Shown one piece after another: positions 47,034 through 55,650 of a stretch of 64,000 nt of DNA. The stretch lies in assembly GCA_046347625.1 (NCBI GenBank), contig JAXMFU010000003.1, forward strand, positions 930,001 through 994,000, in the 5' to 3' direction. The DNA comes from CAIMUS01 sp046347625. GTDB lineage: Bacteria; Pseudomonadota; Gammaproteobacteria; Competibacterales; Competibacteraceae. Positions within the stretch are counted from its first letter, which is position 1; each line of letters begins with the position of its first letter. The notes under the pieces are model-generated. The model was not told the DNA's origin. It saw only the letters and a program-made list of their open reading frames with translations, and ran no database searches. A program made the translations under genes and the position numbers.

Positions 47034-48629
47034 CTATTTACTGATCTGTAAAACCCAGAGTTCAACACGGCGGTTTCTCTGCCTGCCCTGCTCCGTGTCA
47101 TTGCTATCTACAGGGAGGCGGGAGCCGAGTCCGAGTATCACTTTAGGGAAAACCCCACGTTGTTTGAACTCTTGGGCGACTCTCTTTGCACGATCTTCTG
47201 AAAGAGGAAAGTTGATTGCATCGTTACCTTTGATATCGGCAAAACCCAAGATGGCGAGTCTCCTTTCCCGAAGGTCGGGGTCGGCTAATCGCTCGACTAC
47301 TCGTGAGACATCGGCGCGAGCCTTGAGATCAAGGTCGGATTTCCCGACCTCGAAGCGAAGGTTAGTAGATAAACGCTCAGCACTTACGAGTTTATGGGGA
47401 CGAACCGCTTCTGCCAGTGCAGCAGCAATGATCTCATCATTTTTATCCATTGCCGCTCTGATATTTTGATCCACAAAACCTAACCTGGAGACAGCCGCCT
47501 GGCCTTCCTTGCTGGTAACATATTTAATAAATGGAGCGACCTCTGCTACAGGCCTTTTGGCGTGGTATGCAATGATACGCACAGAGTACTTGTAATCCTC
47601 AGTGGCTATCGTGAAAGGAGAGGGTTTAAGCTGCCTGGTGTGCTCTTCTGCCTGGATGGTGAGTACCTTGGAACGTGGTGAACAAGTACTGAAGGCAGCA
47701 AGACCAAGCGAGCCTTCGGTTTCCCCGATTTTTGATTCAACAGTAGCAGAGGCTTCAACTCGCTTCGCCGTCACTGTCTTTAGTAAGTCGCCGAAAACTT
47801 GCTCCACAACTGCTTCTCTTCCAGAAGGATTTGGAGCGTACAGGGTTACTGGCATATTGCTGCCGCCTACTCCTATCCAATTACTAGCCTTACCGGTTAC
47901 AAGTGAGTCGAGTGATTTATCGGATATTGTTGACACAGGATTCCTTGAGTTCACCAGAACTGCCACAGCATCCAGGGCGATGACTTGGGCACACTCGGAA
48001 CTGGTCAGGTCGCCGAGGGAGGACAAAGCATCAAGCTCAGCGGGTGTAGGTTGACGGTAAGCAATATGGATATCCGAACCTGCGGTGGAATCTTTTGCCA
48101 GTAGAGCCTTGAAACCTTGCTCGTCAGTCAACTCAGTAACAGTTATTTGCTGGCAGTGGGTGCCTTGTTCCCAGTGAATATGCGCCTTGTCATCAATCCA
48201 CTCGACTTGAGGGGAGGTATTTTTAATCCTGATGATATAGGATTCCACTAATGGCGCAATAAGCGCCTTACCAAGGCCGGGTGCGGAACTGATGCGTAGG
48301 GAAACCGGCAAGTTGCGAACGTCAGTTAAATGTCGTTGTTTGGAAGGTCCGTTTTCCTTTATTACCCCCGGTTTTGCAGTGACTTGGTGCTTTAAGAGAA
48401 TCGCAATCCCACCTAACAGGGCTAGAACAATAACGACAATCAACGCTCTGATTATTCCTCGATTACGGTCGGCCCATGAAACGGGTTGAAGGTTTTCCTT
48501 ACAGAACTTGCTGTGAGGGCAGGACCAGGCGGGAAAATCATCTTCCTCAATGGCAAACGGTTTACCAGATTCTGCATGGGGGCATCCTTGTGCTCCAGTT
48601 CCACAGCGATACCAATGTTTCCGGCTCAT
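47034..48629 (-). CDS. Zinc-ribbon, membrane-anchored PBP-like and OmpA-domain protein
   Basis: The 531-residue product joins four parts. Residues 1-45 hold four Cys (C9, C16, C37, C43), a probable zinc site on the cytoplasmic side. One membrane helix follows (IIRALIVVIVLALLGGIAIL, 59-79). Residues about 105-385 form a PstS-like periplasmic-binding domain (LPVSLRISSAPGLGKALIAP; ALDAVAVLVNSRNPVSTISD; YAPNPSGREAVVEQVFGDLL). The C-terminal part is OmpA-like (LSTNLRFEVGKSDLDLKARA, ILGFADIKGNDAIN, LSEDRAKRVAQEF, NRRVELWVL). Its start overlaps the tubulin-like gene by 4 bp (ATGA). It could sense a periplasmic ligand and grip the cell wall. Confidence 0.82.
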   Translation of the reverse strand: MSRKHWYRCGTGAQGCPHAESGKPFAIEEDDFPAWSCPHSKFCKENLQPVSWADRNRGIIRALIVVIVLALLGGIAILLKHQVTAKPGVIKENGPSKQRHLTDVRNLPVSLRISSAPGLGKALIAPLVESYIIRIKNTSPQVEWIDDKAHIHWEQGTHCQQITVTELTDEQGFKALLAKDSTAGSDIHIAYRQPTPAELDALSSLGDLTSSECAQVIALDAVAVLVNSRNPVSTISDKSLDSLVTGKASNWIGVGGSNMPVTLYAPNPSGREAVVEQVFGDLLKTVTAKRVEASATVESKIGETEGSLGLAAFSTCSPRSKVLTIQAEEHTRQLKPSPFTIATEDYKYSVRIIAYHAKRPVAEVAPFIKYVTSKEGQAAVSRLGFVDQNIRAAMDKNDEIIAAALAEAVRPHKLVSAERLSTNLRFEVGKSDLDLKARADVSRVVERLADPDLRERRLAILGFADIKGNDAINFPLSEDRAKRVAQEFKQRGVFPKVILGLGSRLPVDSNDTEQGRQRNRRVELWVLQISK

Positions 48630-51622
48630 TTTATAGATCCTTTGATTTCTTCGATAGCTTTCTTGATTCTCTCGTAAACTTCTAGTACTTCAGTATAGGC
48701 AGGGTCCGTTGCACGACTATTACACTTTTCGAAGCATTCAAGAACTTTTTGGTTTTCAGCTTCAAGAATACGCTTGAAGTCTTCAACTAATCGAAGGGAA
48801 GCATTCTGGTGAATAGATGCACGGATTTCGCTTAGGCGGACATCCGGGAGAGATTCCAAAGCAACATCATTAGCTGCTATTTCTTCCGGCACTGGAATAC
48901 CATCGATCCCTCTTCTGACCAGAAAAACCCGACCTGACTTATCGGTTTCGATCAATCCAAGATGTCTTCCTATCTGGGTATAAGCCTTGAATGATTGGCG
49001 CAGCACATTACTTGATTCGGGGAACAGATCGGGAGTGGACCCCCAAGTATCGTGAAGGTGGCAAAAATAACAAGCGGCCGCAGCGGCATCTCCCCCACCC
49101 GAAATTTTCTCAATATAACGTTGCTTGAGAGTCTTAATACAATCCGCAAAGCGGGCCGCCATCCAGTAGGTTAATGCAATAACCGTCATTTCACTAGTGT
49201 TGGGAGCCTCGGCGAATTCGACTCCAATATCGCCTTCGACAACACCTTTTACAGTTTCCTCAAGTTGATGAATAAACTTCGCATGTTCCGCGCGGATCGT
49301 CTGATCTGCATCTAATGGAGCCCTGGGTAACAATACCAGGAGGCGTTTCCGAGGCATTGTCGGAATCGTGGTCCCTGACAACCAAGCGGGCTGTGGCGTG
49401 GCACTATCAAGGTGTAAGGTGGCGATCGCGCTGTGCACGAAGCTCGTCACTTCCTGACGCAACGCATCCGGACTACTCCCAAATCTCTTGAACAGCCTTT
49501 CCAAGAGATTCATGCCCAGAACTTTCCCTAAACCTGCCTTGGGGTTATTGGCTATCTGGTCATGGGCAATAGAGACAGTGCTGTCACTTTCCCGCTCAAT
49601 ACGATTGAACAGAAGACTAACTCCCTTTTGATGCAGTTCGTATAGATCGTCAAGACCTTCGTCCTGAATTTGGCGGCATACAGTAGCGAGTTGGGACATC
49701 CTATCTTTATCAGTAGTAATCTTTACAAGATATTGTGCGACAAGCTCTCTATCCAACTCCGTCTTGTTCATGAAATTCTCTGGTCCGAAGGCTGCTTCTT
49801 GAATTGAGTGATTTTCGACCAGCACGGAGCGATTTTTAATGATGTATTGCTGAAGGTTATCGATGACGCTTTTTAGAGTTGCCAACTCTGTTGTCAGATA
49901 CCCGAACAGTTGTGAGCAGTATCCAAGACCTTCGATTCTGGTCCGACAATCAAACATTTGAATAAGGTCATTCAGATGGGATCCAATCAGCTTCTTCTTC
50001 TTACCAAAGAGAGCCGTCAGTGGTCCCATTTTGCCCCATTCGCTCCTTCGAAGAGAAAGTGCATTATCACAACGCCTTACAATACGATCTAATTCTGGAA
50101 TTTCTGAAGAAATCTGTGAAGTCAGTTCAACCATATCTCGCATGATTTGGTTGATCGCACCTCCAAGATCGCTTAAACCGAGTTGTCCACTGACCCATGC
50201 CCCGCGAAGTCTTTGCTCCACTACTCCCATAATCTGTTTGGCACGGTTAGGAGCATCATGTACTAGATTACTGAAGTAGGCTTTGACTCCAGTATCGCGG
50301 AATTCTCTTGTGAAAAATCTCTCGGCTCCATCCTCCAAGATACTAAGAGGCTGGTCGCTTCTTTCCGCTGTTGGAAATACGCCTTTTCGAAGTCTGTTAC
50401 CCCATTCGATCTGGAATTTTGGAAAATCCGCGGTTCCATCATGGGTGATCTGATCCATTGCTATACCGAAGTTCCGAATAGGATTGACATTACAAAACTC
50501 CTGAACATTCGAAGTCTTACTCTGATCAATGAAACCGCGATTTTCAATCCAATTGTTGTAGATAAATTGATCTACAATCATAATGGAAACTTTGCTGGAA
50601 AAGTACTCTCTGATTTGCTCCTCCGGCACGGACCAGCGGAAGATACCAATCGAGGCGAAGCGAAAGCTTCTTACAGGAAAGCGTTGTGGTTCTCCCGGCG
50701 CTGACGCTGCGAAGTCCTCCATAGTTAAAGATTTAGTAAAGTCTGCCGGCAGATTCTGATTGGCTTGAGCCACTACAACTTGGAGTACCCATTCGGCAAC
50801 GATCTTTTCCTGTTGATCTTTGCTAAGCTTTTTGTTTACTCCGTTATGATTCGAAATCAACACACATTTATGAAGTACTTGGCGTCCATCAGTTTGAGTA
50901 AACAATTCACCACGGGGTGATCCCAAATTATGAATTTTCAACTGATTCACCATCAAGGCATTTAGATCCTTGAGGGCAGCATATTGGTTGGGGTAGAAAA
51001 ATCCTACGTCGCTGTCATCACCGTCGTCAGCGGTTATCAGCACATAAGTATTAATCTTGTAATCGTCTGCTTGCGGGAAAAGATTACGAATCTGTATAGC
51101 GGCATCAATGATTCCACCGCTGCCCGTGCCTCCACCGAGGGTACCGAAAAGGTGGAAGGTACATTCAGCCCGGACACCGTCGGTCAATTGCCTGACCTTA
51201 TTGTTTACTGTATTGCGAAAGCGCTCATTGTTATTGGCGAAAAGAAAGCGGCCAAAACGCCGACGTTGCTGTGCCCCCGGCGTGCCACTCTCAGCCCCGA
51301 GCATCGATCGGATTTCCTCTACCCTACCAATCCAAGGTGAAATGTGCGGATATTGCCCAATATTCTGGAAAACAGCATCAAGATTACCTTCCTTAATCAA
51401 TAACTTATCTGATGCATTGAGATCCACCGACTTTCCAAGGACACTCCACTTCTTTCCCATATCGAAGAGTTCCGGTCGGTTGGAGTCGATGTAGAGGAAA
51501 GCACAACGTAGGTTGTCACCACATCCACGAACTTCCTGGTCACGCAAATGCATACTTTTGCGCAGGGCGCATAAGATATTGCCACCTGTTCCGCCAATAC
51601 CAATAAAATAGTGATTGCTCAT
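48626..51622 (-). CDS. Tubulin/FtsZ-superfamily GTPase (Tubulin_2-like)
   Basis: From ATG 51620-51622 the product has 998 residues (GTG at 51637 would add five). It starts MSNHYFIGIGGTGGNILCAL, a nucleotide-binding glycine loop. The tubulin signature is FGTLGGGTGSGGIIDAAIQI, near residues 159-178, the G-G-G-T-G-S-G of tubulin and FtsZ. Further blocks are YVLITADDGDDSDVGFFYPN and YAALKDLNALMV. The remaining 650 residues are helical without a recognised domain. It resembles the tubulin-like families reported with OmpA-type membrane proteins as a predicted membrane-remodelling system. It is the second gene of a five-gene minus-strand operon. GTP binding is well supported; polymer formation is inferred. 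Confidence 0.87.
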   Translation of the reverse strand: MSNHYFIGIGGTGGNILCALRKSMHLRDQEVRGCGDNLRCAFLYIDSNRPELFDMGKKWSVLGKSVDLNASDKLLIKEGNLDAVFQNIGQYPHISPWIGRVEEIRSMLGAESGTPGAQQRRRFGRFLFANNNERFRNTVNNKVRQLTDGVRAECTFHLFGTLGGGTGSGGIIDAAIQIRNLFPQADDYKINTYVLITADDGDDSDVGFFYPNQYAALKDLNALMVNQLKIHNLGSPRGELFTQTDGRQVLHKCVLISNHNGVNKKLSKDQQEKIVAEWVLQVVVAQANQNLPADFTKSLTMEDFAASAPGEPQRFPVRSFRFASIGIFRWSVPEEQIREYFSSKVSIMIVDQFIYNNWIENRGFIDQSKTSNVQEFCNVNPIRNFGIAMDQITHDGTADFPKFQIEWGNRLRKGVFPTAERSDQPLSILEDGAERFFTREFRDTGVKAYFSNLVHDAPNRAKQIMGVVEQRLRGAWVSGQLGLSDLGGAINQIMRDMVELTSQISSEIPELDRIVRRCDNALSLRRSEWGKMGPLTALFGKKKKLIGSHLNDLIQMFDCRTRIEGLGYCSQLFGYLTTELATLKSVIDNLQQYIIKNRSVLVENHSIQEAAFGPENFMNKTELDRELVAQYLVKITTDKDRMSQLATVCRQIQDEGLDDLYELHQKGVSLLFNRIERESDSTVSIAHDQIANNPKAGLGKVLGMNLLERLFKRFGSSPDALRQEVTSFVHSAIATLHLDSATPQPAWLSGTTIPTMPRKRLLVLLPRAPLDADQTIRAEHAKFIHQLEETVKGVVEGDIGVEFAEAPNTSEMTVIALTYWMAARFADCIKTLKQRYIEKISGGGDAAAAACYFCHLHDTWGSTPDLFPESSNVLRQSFKAYTQIGRHLGLIETDKSGRVFLVRRGIDGIPVPEEIAANDVALESLPDVRLSEIRASIHQNASLRLVEDFKRILEAENQKVLECFEKCNSRATDPAYTEVLEVYERIKKAIEEIKGSIK

Positions 51623-51657
51623 ATCTTGGATGTCCACAGTGGTAGATTAATAGGTTA

Positions 51658-52431
51658 CTACGCTTTAACATTCTTGTAAGCACCAACAGCCACTCCTACG
51701 AGAGTGCCCATCAAAAAGGCGGTCCCGACTGTGATGATGATCCATGGCACCCTTCCAGCCATTTCCCGTACACTTGCCATCAGCTTGTTACGGAACATGT
51801 TGACGTAGTGCTCTAGAGCCTTAGTCGCCCAATTGTTGTCGGCACAAATGTCTTTCGGGAAAGATGGTGGAGAGGGAAGGTTGGGAAAGTCGCGGAGGTC
51901 TACTGGTTGGTCGTCATGGATCTGCCACGACTTGAATACATCCTGACTAAGGATCGAACGTCTGGCGGCATCTGCCTGACTTTCGACCAATTTCTTGAAT
52001 TCATCAACGTTTCTGATCTCGATAAAATTTGCCCCTTGGTCAGGTGTCACTCTTTCATTCGATCTGCTGACTCGCGCTAGCCAAGCGTCAAGTAAGCCTG
52101 AGCGGCGCCAGGAAGGATCTTCAGATAGCTCTTCCTTGACTTTTTCAACCCGATCCTCGATATAAGAACTAAGGTGGAGGGAACCAAAAATTAAAAAGAC
52201 ACAGAAAAATATCGCGACAGCCGTGAGAAAGCTTGCCAGGACCACGCCCAGCGGCATCCAAGCAATATTCCATAAGTTGATCCATACCTTCAGCAGAAAA
52301 AGATAGGTAAGCACCGCAGCGATGAGGCTGAAAATGCTTGCCTTAGCCAAGATGTCCAAGGTCAAAAAAGAGGCTGCTCCCGACCAGACTATGGCTTGGA
52401 GAAGTTCATTAAGAGAAGACATGGATTTCAT
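51658..52431 (-). CDS. Four-helix membrane protein of the tubulin operon
   Basis: The 257-residue protein was not matched to a family. Three hydrophobic segments lie in the first 85 residues (LLQAIVWSGAASFLTLDILA; IFSLIAAVLTYLFLLKVWIN; LGVVLASFLTAVAIFFCVFL). A hydrophilic middle of about 140 residues follows (SYIEDRVEKVKEELSEDPSW; NNWATKALEHYVNMFRNKLM), and one helix ends the chain (VPWIIITVGTAFLMGTLVGV). It is the first gene of the operon, 35 bp upstream of the tubulin-like gene. It may be the membrane anchor of the GTPase. Start could be ATG 52431 or 52422. Confidence 0.7.
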   Translation of the reverse strand: MKSMSSLNELLQAIVWSGAASFLTLDILAKASIFSLIAAVLTYLFLLKVWINLWNIAWMPLGVVLASFLTAVAIFFCVFLIFGSLHLSSYIEDRVEKVKEELSEDPSWRRSGLLDAWLARVSRSNERVTPDQGANFIEIRNVDEFKKLVESQADAARRSILSQDVFKSWQIHDDQPVDLRDFPNLPSPPSFPKDICADNNWATKALEHYVNMFRNKLMASVREMAGRVPWIIITVGTAFLMGTLVGVAVGAYKNVKA

Positions 52432-52520
52432 GGTGGTTCGTTGCCTTAGCTTTCATTTTCCTTAGAATTACATGGAATGCAACTATTTTATAATAGACCT
52501 GATGTTCAACCTATACCCAA

Positions 52521-52620
52521 CGGGACGCGGGGTCACGCGGGTGCGGGGTCACGCGGGTGCGGGGTCACACACGGGTGCGGGGTCAGGATGCGGGGTCACA
52601 CATGGATGCGGGGTCAGGTC
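52521..52620. repeat. Degenerate tandem repeat of (G/A)TGCGGGGTCA(C/G)
   Basis: About six units built on GCGGGGTCA, spaced 12-18 bp, lead into the REP-like motif GGGGTCAGGTCTTGCAATC. A shorter relative (GGGTCCAAGGTCACGGGGTC) lies on the other side of the truncated argG at about 53857. Confidence 0.75.
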
Positions 52621-52707
52621 TTGCAATCACGCACCCAATCCGTAGTGTCAAGGGTGCGTGCTCAGTCCTGGCAATCACATATATACATTATTGCAAGACC
52701 TGACCCC
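52610..52707. repeat. Inverted REP-like pair left of the argG fragment
   Basis: GGGGTCAGGTCTTGCAATC at 52610-52628 and its inverted copy ATTGCAAGACCTGACCCC at 52690-52707 enclose 61 bp. The right arm ends 9 bp before the point where argG similarity begins (52717). Confidence 0.75.
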
Positions 52708-52716
52708 TGTGCATTG

Positions 52717-53831
52717 TTACCTTTACCGCCGATATCGGTCAGGCGGAGGAGCTGGAGCCGGCGCGCGCCAAGGCCGAGGCGCTGGGTGTCAAGTCCATCT
52801 ACATCGAAGATTTGCGGGAGGAATTCGCCCGTGATTTCGTCTTCCCGATGTTCCGGGCCAATGCGATTTACGAAGGCGAATATCTGCTCGGCACCTCCAT
52901 CGCCCGTCCGCTGATCGCCAAGCGACTGGTGGAAATTGCCCACAGTACCGGCGCCGATGCCATCTCCCATGGCGCCACCGGCAAGGGCAACGATCAGGTG
53001 CGCTTCGAACTGGGCGCTTATGCCCTGATGCCGGGAGTCAAGGTGATCGCGCCTTGGCGGGAATGGGACCTGATGTCGCGGGAAAAGCTGCTGGCCTATG
53101 CCGAGCGGCATGGGATTCCCATCGAAAAGAAGCGCGGCAAGAAATCGCCCTATTCGATGGATGCCAACCTGCTGCATATTTCCTATGAAGGGGTGGTGCT
53201 GGAAGACCCCTGGGCCGAACCGGAAGACGACATGTGGCTGTGGACGGTCCCCCCGGAAAAGGCGCCGGACAAGCCGACCTATGCCGAACTGGACTACCGC
53301 CGGGGCGATATCGTGGCCATCGACGGCGAGGCCATGAGTCCGGCCCAGGCGCTGACCCGGCTGAATCGACTGGGCGCCGAGAACGGCATCGGGCGGACCG
53401 ATATCGTCGAGAATCGTTATGTCGGGATGAAATCACGCGGTTGCTACGAAACGCCCGGCGGGACCATCATGCTGCGCGCCCATCGGGCCATCGAATCGCT
53501 CACCCTGGATCGGGAAGTGGCGCATCTGAAGGATGAACTGATGCCACGTTATGCCAGTTTGATCTATAACGGTTACTGGTGGAGTCCGGAGCGCAAGCTG
53601 TTGCAGGAACTGATCGACGCTTCCCAGGCACCGGTCGACGGGACCGTGCGCTTGAAGCTGTACAAGGGCAATGTGATGGTCGTAGGCCGCAAGTCCGACG
53701 ACAGCCTGTTCGATCAGAACATCGCTACTTTCGAGGAAGATGCCGGCGCCTATAACCAGAAGGATGCGGAAGGTTTTATCAAGCTGCATGCCTTGCGGAT
53801 GCGGATTGCGGCGGGTAAGGGGCGGCGTTAA
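52717..53831 (+). pseudogene. argG: 5'-truncated copy of argininosuccinate synthase
   Basis: From TTACCTTTACCGCCGATATCGG onward this DNA repeats argG codons 33 to 403 with very few changes (for example GCGGATG for GCGGCTG in the last codons, LRL to MRM). The first 32 codons, with the ATP motif AYSGGLDTS, the start and the promoter are missing, so the fragment cannot make a working synthase. The first in-frame ATG is 52812. An in-frame TGA lies at 52701. Similarity to the intact copy ends inside the stop codon (TTA then AAAAA here, TTA then GCGG there). Confidence 0.93.
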
Positions 53832-54194
53832 AAAACACAGGTCAAGGGATCACACGGGGTCCAAGGTCACGGGGTCAGGTCTTGCAATCGCACACCCACA
53901 GATAGAGTTTTGATTGCAAGACCTGACCTCATCGATGATTATGGCCCCGTCCGGCAGCAGTCATTTCATCGGCTCTTTTGATACCAAACCTCAGTGAAAT
54001 TTGGACTCAAAAGCACCGGATAGAGTGGGCATGGCCCACCTTATCCTTCTCTAATTTCACTACTTCAGATCGGCCTGGGACGGATTCACGGACAAATTGC
54101 GGCGGCTTATTTTGCGCATTAATGCATTTCCTGTGCATAAGCCACTGATCTAAGCTACTATGGGTACAAGGTTATCAATCAGCGGTTTCATATC
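53832..54194. other. Intergenic stretch with repeats, no gene seen
   Basis: 53871-53928 is the REP-like hairpin listed separately. 54018-54046 is a palindrome GGATAGAGTGGGC / GCCCACCTTATCC. The remaining bases hold no recognised gene; the last 100 likely contain the promoter of the antitoxin gene. Confidence 0.5.
53871..53928. repeat. Inverted REP-like pair right of the argG fragment
   Basis: GGGGTCAGGTCTTGCAATC (53871-53889) and GATTGCAAGACCTGACC (53912-53928) form a hairpin with a 22-base loop. Together with 52610-52707 it brackets the truncated argG. Confidence 0.75.
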
Positions 54195-54440
54195 ATGTTG
54201 CAAAACATCCAACTGACAGACGAGCAAGCCAGGCAACTGCGGGAACTGGCGGCGGCTGAGGGACGCTCTATAGCTGAAGTGGTGTGCGACGGAATCGATT
54301 TGCTGTTGCGCAGTCGCCGGCGTCCGGACCGTGAGATGATCAAACGCCGTTCGCTGGAAGCACTGGGTCGTTTCCATTCCGGGGTTACGGACCTAGCCGT
54401 CGCGCATGACCATTATCTTGACGAGGCATTTGGGGAGTGA
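54195..54440 (+). CDS. Ribbon-helix-helix antitoxin-like protein
   Basis: The 81-residue protein starts MLQNIQLTDEQARQLRELAA and continues EGRSIAEVVCDGIDLLLRSR, a ribbon-helix-helix DNA-binding fold as in CopG-type antitoxins. The C-terminal helix (HDHYLDEAFGE) ends in the acidic patch that usually holds a PIN toxin. It overlaps the VapC gene by 4 bp (GTGA). As the toxin is damaged, it may now be an orphan repressor. Confidence 0.78.
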   Translation: MLQNIQLTDEQARQLRELAAAEGRSIAEVVCDGIDLLLRSRRRPDREMIKRRSLEALGRFHSGVTDLAVAHDHYLDEAFGE

Positions 54441-54751
54441 GTAGCTATTTTGTAGATACCGCCGCATTGCTTGCTCTACTGGATGGTGATGATCGGTACC
54501 ATCAGGCGGCGGCCACTTGGCGGTCGTTATTGGCGGAAGATGCGGTGCTGATCACAACCAATTATGTGCTGATTGAAACATATGCCTTAGTACAGCGGCG
54601 ACTTGGCATGGAAGCCATTCGAATACTTTCACAAGACTTCGTACCCCTGTTAGATATTGACTGGCTGAATGAGAAAATTCATAACGCCGCTGTGGCAGCT
54701 TTACTTACCGCCGGCCGACGCCAACTCAGCGAGGCATTATCATGTCACTGA
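54437..54751 (+). pseudogene. vapC: VapC-type PIN toxin, C-terminally truncated
   Basis: GTG start overlapping the antitoxin stop. FVDTAALLALLDGDDRYHQAA carries the first catalytic Asp and TTNYVLIETYALVQ the conserved Glu, as in VapC. The chain then ends at LLTAGRRQLS followed by EALSCH, which is read from the IS1182 remnant. The family C-terminus (LVDxxSF with the third and fourth acidic residues) is missing. The toxin is about 30 residues short and probably inactive. Confidence 0.75.
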
Positions 54752-54994
54752 AGCCGAAGTGTTTTGATCCGATTCCCGAGGAGACGGCGCGGGCGGCGCG
54801 AGTGGCGTTTCCCAAGGGCGACAGGTACCTGCGGAGGCGCGATGAATTTGGCCCGCTTTATGGTGATGAGGCGTTTGCGGAGTTGTTCTCCATGCGGGGC
54901 CAACCGGCGGAGGCGCCGGGGTGTCTGGCGCTGGTGATGGTGATGCAATTTGCTGAGGGCTTGTCCGATCGGCAGGCGGCCGACCAGGTGCCAG
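54742..54994 (+). pseudogene. IS1182-family transposase, N-terminal fragment
   Basis: MSLKPKCFDPIPEETARAAR, FPKGDRYLRRRDEFGPLY, then LALVMVMQFAEGLSDRQAAD match the N-terminus of IS1182-family transposases. The similarity stops after QAADQV, where IS3 sequence begins. About 85 residues remain of some 450-500. Confidence 0.75.
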
Positions 54995-55318
54995 CCGGAG
55001 ATCTTTAACAGCGATCAAGGTGCCCAGTTTACCAGCCCCGCCTTCACCGGACGGCTGGAGCAGGCCCAGGTGCGGATCAGCATGGACGGGCGCGGGCGGA
55101 CCTTCGACAATATTTTTGTCGAGCGACTCTGGCGGACGGTGAAATATGAGGATATCTACTTGAAGGCGTACCCGACGGTGCTAGAGCTGTACCAGGGGTT
55201 AAAGGGTTACTTTGAGTTTTACCATCAAGCACGCCCTCATCACGGGCTGAACTACCAGACGCCGGCTACCGTTTATTCAGGCGGTAGCGGTAATACCGGG
55301 GCTCCAAGACTATCTTAA
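54995..55318 (+). pseudogene. IS3-family transposase (OrfB), C-terminal fragment
   Basis: EIFNSDQGAQFTSPAFTGRL with one catalytic Asp, then RGRTFDNIFVERLWRTVKYE with the final Glu and YFEFYHQARPHHGLNYQTPA show the end of an IS3-family integrase core. The first half is missing. TTTTCTGTCTAGACAAAGGG downstream resembles the IS end. Joined to the IS1182 fragment without a gap. Confidence 0.8.
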
Positions 55319-55357
55319 ATTTTTTGATTTTCTGTCTAGACAAAGGGGTTCACTTTA

Positions 55358-55435
55358 GTCGGGCTGCCATCGCTGACATACGAAGATGAAGAAGATCGGT
55401 ATTGGCAGGAAGACATGGAAGAATTGGAGGACTGA
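55358..55435 (+). pseudogene. Acidic C-terminal tail of an unknown gene
   Basis: Directly after the IS3 end the frame reads SLTYEDEEDRYWQEDMEELED and stops with TGA at 55433-55435. It looks like the last residues of a gene cut by the IS3 element; the rest is not in the window. Confidence 0.3.
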
Positions 55436-55457
55436 ATACTATTACAAGAGAAACGTG

Positions 55458-55600
55458 AATAGGTGCAAAGTCATATGGGACGGGCTATACGTCTTCCGCA
55501 ATCGCACCGGCACCACGCTGAAACTGCTGTGCTATGACGGCCAGGGTTACTGGCTGTACGTGAACGCCTTCCCCAGGCTGCTGTTCGGTTCCACCGTGCG
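55458..55600 (+). pseudogene. IS66-family TnpB (Orf2) fragment
   Basis: VIWDGLYVFRNRTGTTLKLL followed by CYDGQGYWLYV matches the middle of IS66 Orf2 proteins (VFRNRxGxxxKLLxxDGxGxxLxYKRL). Only about 35 residues remain before the similarity fades at FPRLLFG. Confidence 0.6.
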
Positions 55601-55650
55601 GTCCTGGACCGGGTGTTCCAGCCAGTCATGAAGCGCTTCCAGCAAACAGA

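Noticed and set aside
44537..52431. Complete Zorya defence system
   Set aside because: Only ZorA/ZorB-like proteins are present. No ZorC, ZorD helicase/nuclease or ZorE HNH gene was found.
52521..52620. Possible origin or iteron set
   Set aside because: The GCGGGGTCA units are irregularly spaced, GC-rich and without a replication initiator gene or AT-rich stretch nearby.
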